Notes under the pieces: generated by a model
Database searches by the model: none
Seen by the model: the letters and a program-made list of their open reading frames with translations, nothing else
Told to the model about the DNA's origin: nothing
Shown here: positions 12,501 to 22,400 of the stretch, piece after piece
Numbering within the stretch: the stretch's first letter is position 1
How the letters are laid out: each line of letters begins with the position of its first letter
Translations under genes and position numbers: made by a program
Source of the DNA: Canna indica
Lineage: Eukaryota > Streptophyta > Magnoliopsida > Zingiberales > Cannaceae
Direction: 5' to 3'
DNA length: 64,000 bases
Assembly (NCBI GenBank): GCA_034359265.1
Contig: CP136890.1
Span: forward strand, 71,549,501-71,613,500

Positions 12501-15500
12501 AAGATTAATAGAGGGGCTGAAACTAGAGAAATTTACATGTTATCCACATGCGTTCCTGTCGCCCACCACTCCATCATTGCATTTCAATGGCACTGTCGAT
12601 TAGGCCATCCATCTATTGAAAAGCTCAAGTCAACCATCCCTGTCCTGTTCTCCTTTCAAATGTGAAGCTTGTGAGTTAGATAAACATCATCGGGTGCCCT
12701 TTCCACAAAGCTCAAGTTCTCGTAGAGAGTCTATTTTTGAACTTATTCATCCTGTAGTGAGTCGTTTGGGATACAAGTATTTTGTTACTTTTATAGATGA
12801 CCACACTCGTATGACTTGGGTGTTTCTTTTAAAAAATCGATCTGATGTGTTTCATGTCTTTCAAACATTTTATCTTGAAATAAAAAATCAGTTTGATACC
12901 TCCATTAAAATTCTTCGAACGGATAATGCTCGCGAATATCTTCAGTCTGATTTTGTAAAATTTTGTGTCTCCTATGGTATTATTCATGAGACCTCATGTC
13001 CTTACACATCCCAGCAGAACGGTGTTGCTGATCGCAAAAATCGTCATCTTCTAGATGTGGCTATAACACTTATGTTTCACATGAATATTCCTCGATATCT
13101 ATGGGGGATGTTGTTCTCACTGCTGCATATCTTATTAATCGTGTTCCTTCATCTGTTTTAGGGGATAGGTCACCATTCTCCGTCTTGTTTCCCAAACAAT
13201 CTTCATTTAAAATTTCTCCAAAAACCTTCAACTGCATATGTTTTGTTCATAATCTTGGTCCAGGTTATGACAAATTGTCTCCTAGAGCTGCGAAGTGTGT
13301 CTTCAATGGATACCCTCGCACTCAAAAGGGATATCGTTGTTATGACCCGATTTCAAAAAAACTCTTTATATCTACTGATGTCTCCTTTTTTGAAGATATT
13401 CCCTACTTCACCTCTACACTGAGTCCTAAAACTCCTACTTGGGAGTCTGTTCCCCTACCTCCACCTCTTCCTTCTATTACCCATCACTCTGATGAGTCAT
13501 TGTCCCGTGCTCTTCCCTTGTTAGTCTATCAAAGAAGACATAAAGATACAGGTGAACTCTTCAAACAAGCTACTCTGCCAGCTCCGAATCACTCTCAAGA
13601 TCCTCTGTCCAGTGTTGACCTTCCCATTGCTTTACGGAAAGGTAAGCGGAGTTGTACTGCTCATCCCATTAGCAATCATGTATCCTTTGCTCAACTATCA
13701 TCCTCGCTTCGCCAGTTTGCTTTCTCTTTGACTTCTGTTTCCATTCCCACGACATACCAGGATGCTCTGCATCATCCTAAGTGGAAGAGTGTCATGGATG
13801 AGGAGATGGATGCTCTCAGAACCAGACGGACCTGGGAACTTGTTCCACCTCCCCCTAGCTCTAAAGCAGTCGCTTGTAAGTGGGTGTTCAGCTTAAAATA
13901 TCTTCCTGATGGATCCATTGAACGGTACAAGGCTCGCTTGGTAGCAAAAGGTTTCACACAACAATTTGGTGTAGACTACTTCGAGACTTTTTCTCCTGTG
14001 GTCCGGTTAAACTCTATAAGGATTCTCATCTCTCTTGTCGTAAATCTGAATTGGCCAATGCATCAAATGGATGTTAAGAATGCATTTTTTTATGAGGACT
14101 TGAGTGAGACTGTCTTTATGGAGCAACCTCCTGGATATGTTGCTCAGGGGAAGAATCTAGTGTGTCACCTCAAGAAAGCAATTTATGGCCTAAACAAAGT
14201 CCTCGAGCATGGTTTGACAAACTAAGCAAAATTGTATCTACTATTGGGCTAAAGGAATGTAAATCTGATCACTCTGTTTTTATGAATAAAACATTTGCTG
14301 GTTGTGTTATTCTTGCAGTGTATGTGGATGACATCTTACTCACTGCTAGTGATAGCAATGAAATTGAGACAGTAAAAGCTCATATGAAAAACCATTTTGT
14401 GACAAAGGATTTGGGTCGTCCGAGGTACTTTCTTGGCATTGAGTTTGCTTATAATGAGACAAGAGTGGTACTTTCGCAGAGGAAATATGTCATGGATCTC
14501 CTGAGTGAGGTAGGCATGCTTGGATGCAGACCTGCCAGTATACCTGTTGATACAGGTGCTGCTCCTGAGCTTGAAGGTGACAAAGACTTCGAGGACCTTG
14601 TGAGATTTAGAAAGTTAGTTGGGAAACTTATTTATCTGACTGTCACCCGTCCTGACATCTCCTACGCTATTGGTGTTGTTAGTCAGTTCATGCATCAGCC
14701 GAAATATTCTCATTGGAATGCTCTGTTAAAAATTCTACACTATATCAAGAGTTCTCCTGGTAAAGGCTTATGGCTCAGGAAAAACGGTCACATTAAAATA
14801 GAGGGGTACTCTAATGCAGATTATGTTGGGTCCATCTGTGATAGAAGATCCACCTCGGGGTATTGCACGTATGTTGGAGGAAACTTGGTCACGTTGAGGA
14901 GTAAGAAACAGAATGCGGTGGCTCGCTCAAGTGTCGAGGTTGAGTATAGGGCCATGGCTCATACCACATGTGAACTAATGTGGGTCAAAAGTTTTTTAGG
15001 GGAACTAGGGTTCTTTTCTGATAAGCCTATGACGATGCACTGTGATAACCAGTCTGCTATTCATATTGCAAAAAATCCGATCTTTCACGAAAGAACAAAA
15101 CATATTGAAGTCGACAGTCATTTTATTCAGGATGCTGTTCTTTCCAAGAAGATTATCATGCCTCATATCTCCTCTCAAGATCAAATTGCTGATATTTTCA
15201 CTAAAGCTCTCAACTCGACTCGGTTCAAATTACTATGTGACAAGCTGGGCATGATTGACATCTATGCTCCAGCTTGAGGGGGAGTGTTAAAGATAATAGT
15301 TTTTATATTGTATTTATTGTTGGTATAGGTTAGCTTATATTATTCCTAGGCTTAGCTTATGATATCTCTGGCTTATATATAAGTCTTTTCTATGATTAAT
15401 GTAAGTGAGACTTTAGGGCTCAACAGAGCTATAGGTGATACATTCTTTTAATTAGTTTTTCACCCAAAAGAAACAGTTCCGCACGATGCTCAGTACATAC

Positions 15501-16519
15501 ATTAATACATTATCAATTACCCAATTACGTCCATGCACAAATAGGAATGACAACGAATTGAGTACTCATGAAAATTATTCATACCCCAACCAACTACTGA
15601 CTATCAAACCTAACGCAAACGTGCCTGAAATTGGTATTATTCTACTTGTAACTCCTGAATGTAATAACTCAGGACCGCATAAATAATATTATATATCATA
15701 TACAAGGCATCTAGTTGTTCATCACCCTATTTTATTCAAATTCAAACTTATGACTTAACATCTATTGCCATCTCTATTACAGGAGACTTGAGACATGTTT
15801 AAGCTGTGAGAATAATGTGCCAGTCCTGTAGCCCCCTAAATTAAATCAGAAAGAAGGCATGAATGTGATTCAGGTCATAGTAAATGTACCTATCTTTCTC
15901 GACTAGGACGACGCTGGAGATATCATCAGGTGATCTCCCACTTCGCTGCAGAAGTTTCCTACCGGCTTCACTCTGAAGCGCCTCGTATCTGATCCTTCTG
16001 CTCAGGACCAATTAACACTAGTTAATTCCTCTCCGGAATTAGGGAAACAAAGACAGATCCACATCGAAATCTTCGTAGATGATTACCAACTCAAAAACCT
16101 CACTATTAGGAAAAAAAATAGGAAAGACTTTTGATATCAAAACTCAATCATTGAAAGATGAGGACCTGCTTCGATCATTGTCGCGCACAATCCTGACTCC
16201 TCCGTTGCACAAGTTACACACGCCTGCACCACCAGTGACGACATAGAAGAGAACGATTAGGGCAGAAACAGAATTGGGGAAGAAGAATAAGAAGGAAGAG
16301 GCAGGCTGGTGAACTGTTACCGTCGAAGAGCATGATAGGCCTGGGGTCGGTTTGGAAGAACTCGGCGTCGGTGGCCTTGACCCAGTCGAGGGCGACGGAG
16401 GAGGAGGAGAGCGGCGATGAGGTCCGGAGAGCGGCTGCCGGTGTCCGGGTTCGCCTGGACCGAAGGGGAGTCGCGCGGATGACCCCGGAACGGGGCAAAA
16501 CCGGAAGAACGAGGGCCAT
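9552..16519 (-). CDS. DCC-family thiol-disulfide oxidoreductase, plastid-targeted
   Basis: Five exons can be joined on the minus strand with GT-AG borders and a continuous frame: 16519-16321, 16223-16166, 15997-15890, 9812-9720 and 9639-9552. The total is 546 bp, 181 residues plus TAG. Residues 1-45 are Ser/Arg/Pro/Ala-rich with almost no acidic residues, like a chloroplast transit peptide. RPIMLFDG then leads into the family signature DGVCNLC (Asp66, Cys69, Cys72), a thioredoxin-like CxxC redox site. YEALQSEAG, SYIKSEAVLRIMEYL and the C-terminal FVRDFAYDNVA...RYAIFG blocks are characteristic of plant DCC proteins (established family knowledge). The substrate is unknown. The span is inflated because the intron between exons 3 and 4 (about 6.1 kb) holds a copia element and a MITE. 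The start is the first ATG giving a transit peptide. Confidence 0.9.
9914..10184. mobile_element. MITE, probably Mutator-derived, with 9-bp target duplication
   Basis: A perfect 9-bp direct repeat CTCATGAGC (9905-9913 and 10185-10193) flanks a 271-bp segment. Its ends share the inverted repeat GTTTAAAATCTCGGT (9917-9931; reverse-complemented at 10166-10180). The interior is built of GGTACC/ACCGGT/CGGTACCG words and is strongly self-complementary. A 9-bp duplication is the hallmark of Mutator-type transposition. It has no coding capacity and lies in the long DCC intron. Confidence 0.8.
10395..10535 (+). repeat. 5' LTR of the copia element
   Basis: 141 bp, beginning TGTTAAAG and ending CCCAACA. 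By eye it differs from the 3' LTR at 8 positions with no indels, and all 8 differences are transitions. A TATATATA-like word occurs at about 10484. Confidence 0.93.
10536..10547 (+). other. Primer-binding site for initiator Met tRNA
   Basis: TGGTATCAGAGC directly abuts the 5' LTR and is the standard copia complement to the 3' part of initiator methionine tRNA. Confidence 0.9.
11235..15277 (+). pseudogene. copia gag-pol polyprotein, disrupted
   Basis: Frame 11235-12482 has a gag domain, a zinc knuckle (CIYCGRTNHSPDRC) and a protease site (WILDSGASNHM). It ends at TAG (12480-12482), where related elements usually carry Gln. The pre-integrase HCRLGHPS region follows, then a frame change near 12640. 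The integrase block at 12616-13161 retains the second Asp (RTDNARE) but lacks the segment carrying the first catalytic Asp, and the Glu of QQNGVAERKN is Asp. Another frame change near 13100 leads into RT (DVKNAFF). A third, near 14200, leads to the YVDDILL motif and RNase H at 14162-15277. The polypurine tract overlaps the stop codon. Confidence 0.92.
15276..15284 (+). other. Polypurine tract
   Basis: GAGGGGGAG lies immediately before the 3' LTR and overlaps the TGA of the RNase H frame, as expected for the plus-strand primer of an LTR retrotransposon. Confidence 0.85.
15285..15425 (+). repeat. 3' LTR of the copia element
   Basis: 141 bp, TGTTAAAG to CTCAACA, the same length as the 5' LTR and about 94% identical by hand count. 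It is followed by GAGCT. Confidence 0.93.
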
Positions 16520-16568
16520 CTATGCGCTATCGATTCCTTTTTCTTTTCACCCCGTATATGGCTTTAAG

Positions 16569-16592
16569 TTAAAAAAAAAAAAAAAAAAAAAA
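16569..16592. repeat. Poly(A) run
   Basis: About 24 A residues, then AACAAAAC repeats, lie 50-90 bp upstream of the DCC start codon and next to the foldback element. Confidence 0.8.
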
Positions 16593-16599
16593 AACAAAA

Positions 16600-17450
16600 C
16601 AAAACAAAAAAAATGCAGATTTGATCTTATAAACTTTATTTTGATATTTTTGATCCTATAAATTTACTCTGTATGACAGATTTGGTCCTATATGTTTACC
16701 CCGTAGTATAGATTTAGTCCTATCCGTGACGATCCGTTAACTCTTCGTGAATGTGGACTAACGCCGTTCATACACATTAACATATTTAGTCCTATAAGTT
16801 TCATTTCGAAATTTTCAGTCATATATGTTTGCCCTGACGCACAGATTTGATCATATATGTTTGCCCCGTAGCACAGATTTAGTCCTATCCGTGACAGTCC
16901 ATTAACTTTCCGTCCACGAAAAAATAAATGACGTTATGTCCATGTTGGCGGGGTTAATAGACTGTCGTGGATAAGACTAAATCTATATAACGAACCGAAT
17001 AGATTTGCTCTATAACATATTTAAGTTTGTTTCGTAACATTGATTTGATCCTATTCATGACGGTCCATTAATTCTTTCAATATGAATATAACACCGTTTA
17101 TTTTTTCGTGGATGAAGAGTTAACGAACCATCACAGATACGATCAAATTTGTGCTATGAGGCAAATATATTGGACCAAATTTGTGTTATGTGACAACTAT
17201 ATATGATCAAATCTATGCTACAGGACAAACATATATAACTGAAAATTTCGAAATAAAATTTATAGGACCAAATATGTCAACGTGTATAAACGGCGTTAGT
17301 CCACATTGACGAAGAGTTAACGAACCGTCACATATAGGACCAAATATTTACTATAGAGCAAACTTGCAAGACCGAAAATACTAAAATAGAACTTATAGGA
17401 CCAAAATCCAAAAAATTGACAACTTATAGAACCAAATCTGCACTTCTCCT
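16600..17450. mobile_element. Foldback / MULE-like element with long inverted arms
   Basis: The left arm starts near 16612 (GCAGATTTGATCTTATAAA). The right arm, reverse-complemented from about 17445, reads GCAGATTTGGTTCTATAAG, so the arms pair over several hundred bases with substitutions. Modules such as AGTCCTATCCGTGACG, GTTAACTCTTCGTG and CCGTAGCACAGATTT occur in both orientations inside. No protein is encoded. Exact borders and target duplication are unclear. It lies within about 100 bp of the DCC start codon. Confidence 0.65.
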
Positions 17451-18255
17451 TAAAAAAATAATCGAAAAATTAAAAAATTTGATTCATAAGTTTTAGGTCT
17501 AAATTGATATGGGTGATCCTTACAAAATTTGTTCGTCTATAATGTTAGTCCCTATCATCAATCCAACAATCACGTGTAAAACAAAAAATATATATGACAA
17601 TTTGACGTGATAAATTATTTCTAATTAATTTTTTAAATTAAATAATAATAATTTTGATTCTTATATTTTAGGCCCAAATTAGTATTGATATTTAGATTTT
17701 AAAAAGTTGAATATTGGTTTTTTAAAAAAAAATCGTCTATATCATTAATCTCTATTGTCAATTCAATACCAAACATTATTAAAACAAATTAACTAGTAAA
17801 AGAGATATTAGTGAAATGATACGAGGTTGTAAGTGAAAAATATCACCTGTATTTTTAGGGAAACCACATGAATTTTGAAAATTAGGAATCAAATGGGTAA
17901 TTAAACATTATTGCTCGAAATTAGGAGAGAAATGTGTAATTTAACAAGGGTGGTTTTCCGTAATTTTTCCGTTATCAACATTATTTTACTAATATTGCGA
18001 GGCTGCGTTTGGCGTTTACAATTACATGGTAGAAAATTGAGTTCGTGTGCACCATTCTGAGCCACAGCAGAAGGACATTCTGGTCCACAGAAATAACAAG
18101 GGCAAACATTGCATGTGTATCCTCCAAGTAAGACAAGGCAAACATTACTGTTTTAAAAATGGGATCAAATTGCTTTGTTCAAATCATTTATTCAATCGGT
18201 AAATCTTGTGTCCAATTCAATTCAATAGAAGATGTTAAAGATCGAAATCGCCAAA
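17451..18255. other. AT-rich intergenic DNA
   Basis: No gene signal. A short direct repeat (TTTTAGG[TC]C[CT]AAATT) occurs near 17491 and 17669, suggesting another worn repeat. GCGTTTGGCG near 18006 and GCCAAAC near 18249 may be ends of a small eroded TIR element. Confidence 0.35.
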
Positions 18256-18278
18256 CATAAAAAAAATTCCAAAGAGTT

Positions 18279-18693
18279 TTTTTAAAAAAAATAAAAACAA
18301 ACAGGAATCCAACCTTTGGTCAGCTCTTTTCGCCAATTACCTAAATACTTCCGTGTTCTTCCCAAGTAGGATAAATTTCATTCAATCGAAAATTATCACT
18401 TACAACATTTACATCAGATATATTCCTCTCCTCACATACCATACTTTCCTCTAAAGCCAATACATCATTTATCTCAGTTTCTTTCTTATTAAAAACTAAC
18501 TACATCTGCATCAACTTTAGTTTCAGCAACCTTGTATCCCATACTATTCATCTTCCTCTTCAAACTCTATGGCATCATCTTGATTCTTCCTCTCAATTTC
18601 AACATCATACCCATCTGTAATCTTCTTCATTAAATCCACATCAAATTCCCCACTTTTAGTATTCATTTCTCTGTTTGATCCCTTCCTACCAGC
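18279..18693 (-). pseudogene. Possible retroposed sequence between 17-bp direct repeats
   Basis: AAAAATTCCAAAGAGTT occurs at both borders (about 18262-18278 and 18697-18713), each preceded by CAT plus A residues. On the minus strand the insert begins at an ATG (18696) opening a frame of about 50 residues starting MAGRKGSNRE and ending in an acidic EEEDE. A second open stretch (ALEESMVCEERN...) follows in another frame. The 3' end is T/A-rich. Long direct repeats, a 5' ATG and an A-rich end suggest retroposition of a transcript. I do not recognise the protein. Confidence 0.35.
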
Positions 18694-18713
18694 CATAAAA
18701 ATTCCAAAGAGTT

Positions 18714-19416
18714 ACAATACATTTCTATCTGACTTGTTTAGTATCAGTTTACCCACCCCATTTAGTAGTTATGTCTAATATACTTCAGCATAGTCAAGTT
18801 ACAAGTTTACGAATAAAAATCCGCAAGATACAGGCTAAGTAACAATTAAACTCGCAAATAGACGATTTAAAATAAGCCGAAACATATTGGAAAATTGCAA
18901 TTTGCCATTAAAACGATCGCTAATAACTTGAAATAGTGAATCAATTTCTTACTTGAGCATATGCTAGTTGCCAAAAGTGTCACGGATAAGAATTGTTGCT
19001 TCCTCACAAGCTAAGATTTGCTTTAGCAATGCAGTGTTGCAGTGTGTCATCGCTTGCTTTTTCACTTTCTCATAACACAATTGCATAGCTTACATCAATT
19101 CCATATACACTCGCTAACCATGATTAGTCGACCATTACTGAAACAACATATAAACACTTCAACGTATAAATGCAGGTTAAGAACATGCTGCATTTACTGG
19201 TGACTGAGATTTTGTGACTAGGATTCTATATCCAAATCAAAATTCTATATCCAAATCAAATAACAAATTTTAAGTCTCGTGAACCATGAACTGAACCTAA
19301 TCATTGTTCATCAAATGTCACATACCTCAAGCAGCTCTTCATTGCATCAGCTGGCAGGGCAGACAAAGCCTCAGATTTTGAGATAAATTGACCTCCTCAG
19401 TAGCCTACATTCCTGA
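18714..19416. other. 3' flank of the GT14 gene
   Basis: AT-rich and without recognisable coding. It probably contains the 3' UTR of the GT14 gene, whose stop codon is 19417-19419. A tandem TTCTATATCCAAATCAAA duplication lies at about 19223-19260. Confidence 0.4.
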
Positions 19417-22400
19417 TCAAAGACAATGTTTGTCATCAAAACCATTGGCCGAAAGCAAACCTGTTATAAGGCGCTTAAGCCTGTCAGCACCCAACCCAGG
19501 CTTAAGCTCACCTACATCTTTCACAGAATAGTGTGAGCTGTCATTTTCCATTTTAAATGAATCTTGCCATGCACTAGGCACAAAGCCATCAGCATGGCGG
19601 CCCAAGAGCTGCTCATCAATCTTGTTGAGTACTGGGTCATCTCTGCTAAACTTCCTTGCAAAAGGCGCATTACTTTTGACCATGTGCACGAAGTCTCTGA
19701 TCGTTAGGAAGTGAGGGTGCTGTTTTGGGGGATTATCCCAATATATGAAGTGGAGATCATGATTGACTGTGGTGTTGCGAAATTCCGGGGCATTGCATAT
19801 CACTGTGTGGAAATAACCCTCAGGAGAAGACAGGAAATTTGCATAATACATTAAGACTGTGCGTGGAAGATTGTCCCAACCCCATACACAGAATTCAACA
19901 AACTGATGAGAGAGCATCATCCAAGCAGAACCTAAGAAGTCAAAAAATAATTTCATAATAATCAACAACAGAAGTACAACATCCATGTAAGACTCTACAC
20001 TTTAACAAGTTCCAAAGTCTCAACTATTAGGGGTCAAGTTACATAAACCTTTCTCGTCATTGAACTCTGCATAGATGATACATTTAGTTCAACTTAGGGC
20101 ATCTCAATTATGTTTTATCATTTCAAAAATAGTTCTTTGCCATAAAATTTTCATAAACATGAATTGCTAGTTGTTTAAACCAATTCAACTAGCATAAATA
20201 GCCTCATAAGCATTTTCATTTGCATACCAATGACATTGTAGTATATCACAAGGTGAATTTAAAAGCAAGTTTTGCATGAGCTAACCAAGGTGATTTTGGC
20301 AACCCTGTTCCTTCATGACATGTGAATCCTTAATTGGATCCTCCCAAATTTGAATTGGTGGACCTTCATGTGCTATACTATTATGGGCATGATCAAAAAT
20401 GTTTGCCACTCTTCCATTGTTCCATCTCATGAATGAATCTACTTTGGTCTATAATAAAAGCATGAGAACTAGTAAACAACATCAAACCAAGATAATGGGC
20501 AACAGCCTAGACAAACCAACATTTCATGATCATGTTGACTAGAAGTAGTGTTTATATCAAGCTTATCATTTCGTCGATATCTCAACCTCGACGAGATAGC
20601 GTCATCTCGCCTAGAAACCACATAGTGTTTGGACGAGATGACGGGTAGCGAGATATCTGACGAGATCCCAACGAGATGGGTCACGAAGTTAGGAGAAAAT
20701 CTAACTTTTAAAAAAAACGCCTCTTCGCTTGACTGTTGCGGCTCAACACAGAAAAAAAAACGCCTCATTTGCCGATCGTGCTCGCTGCTCATCGCTCGAA
20801 ACCCACCATTGCGCTTGAAGCTCGCTGCTCGCCAACACTCGCTACAGGTTCTTCTTTCTTCTTTTCTTTTCTTTTCTTTCTTTTCTTTTTTGGTCTACTG
20901 GTCTTCTTTTCTTTTCTTCTTTTTTTTCTTCTTCATTTTAAACTGTCGCAATGGTCTTTTTTTATTGCTGTAGGTTTTTAATTTATAATTAGTTATATGT
21001 TTTAATGTAAATAACATATAATTAGTGTTCTTTTTATGCTTTGGTCTTCTGCATATAATTTAAATTTTATTGCAATGGTTTTTTTTGTGCGCGGTGGTCT
21101 TCTCTTCATTAGGTTAGGTTTTAATGTAACTCTTAATTTTGTTTTATATGTTTTACCTATTATTAATTTAAACTGTAGCTAAATTTTGATTGCTGTTGTG
21201 GTCTATATTTAAAAGATTAAATTGATTGCTCATCTATATTTTAATTTATTGCCGATTGCTGGTCCATTTTTTTTAGTGTGCTGTAGTGTGCTAGTGTGCT
21301 AGTGTGCTGTAGTGTCCATTTTTTTAAATTGATTTCCATGTCCATTTTAATTGATTGGGCATCTTACATCTATATTTTGTTTACATGTTGTGTTCATTTT
21401 GTTTTGTGTGCAAGTAAATTATGAAGGGAAATTTCGGGAGTGGTGAAATGCCTTATGATCCTTCTAAAGATCTTAAACGGAAACCTAACTCGAAGGATAT
21501 TGGATGGACATACGAATATTGACCGGATTTAAACAAAAGACAATTGATCGCATGTTCACTTTGCGGCAACCAAATGGGTGCACTCTTATGTTGGATGGGT
21601 GGACGAACAGAAGAGGCAGACAGTTGATAAATTTTCTTGTAAATAGTTCGCAAGGGACTATTTTTCTTGGCTTCGTTGATGCTTCCAATTAGTGTCACGA
21701 TGCTCACATATTGGCTGACTTACTTGAGACCAAGATTGAAGAAATTGGCCCAAATAATGTTGTTCAAGTGGCTACATATAATGGCGTCAACTATAAGGCA
21801 ACGGGGAAATTGTTGGAGCAAAGGTTACCTACACTGTTCTGGACCCCTTGTGTCGCACACTGTTTGGACCTTATGTTAGAAAACATGGGAAATATGAAAG
21901 AATTCAAGCATACAATCGCAAGAGCAAAAACCTTGACCACATTCATTTACAAACATGGTCGTCTTCTTGATGTGATGTATAGAGTTCTTGGGGGACTTGA
22001 ACTGAGATCTTGAATGAAAGAAGAAGAAGAGAAGAAGAATAGTAGTAAAGAACACAAGAAGAGAAGAAGACGACTAAGAGAGAAGAAGATTAAGAGAGAA
22101 AGAAAAGAGATCTTTATTTGAATAGATTGTGAGATCCCAGATTGTGGGAGAAGTTGCATTACTGCCTACTCCAACTGATAGGGGACCAAGATTGGTGAAG
22201 TTGTTGCTATTGCCATTGGTAGATGTTGTTCTAGTCAAGGGGGAGACTGGGCGGATCCCATCAAATAGTCCGATTGAGAAAGGAAGGAACGGTGAGGAAA
22301 CTTCCATGCGAGCAGAAGAATCCTACGGGCCTAATACCTATCTCCTTCCCTGGTACGTGAAGCTGGATTTTCCCAAATTTGATGGTAAGGGGGACCCATT

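Larger units (their letters stand above)
10395..15425 (+). mobile_element. Full-length Ty1/copia retrotransposon with very short LTRs
   Basis: The order is a 141-bp LTR, a primer-binding site, a 0.7-kb leader, gag-pol (gag, protease, integrase, RT, RNase H), a polypurine tract and a second 141-bp LTR. The integrase-before-RT order makes it copia. GAGC flanks both ends (10391-10394 and 15426-15429); a 5-bp GAGCT duplication with one T lost or shared at the left junction is also possible. The element sits in an intron of the DCC gene, on the opposite strand. The coding region is broken, so it is not autonomous now. Confidence 0.93.
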
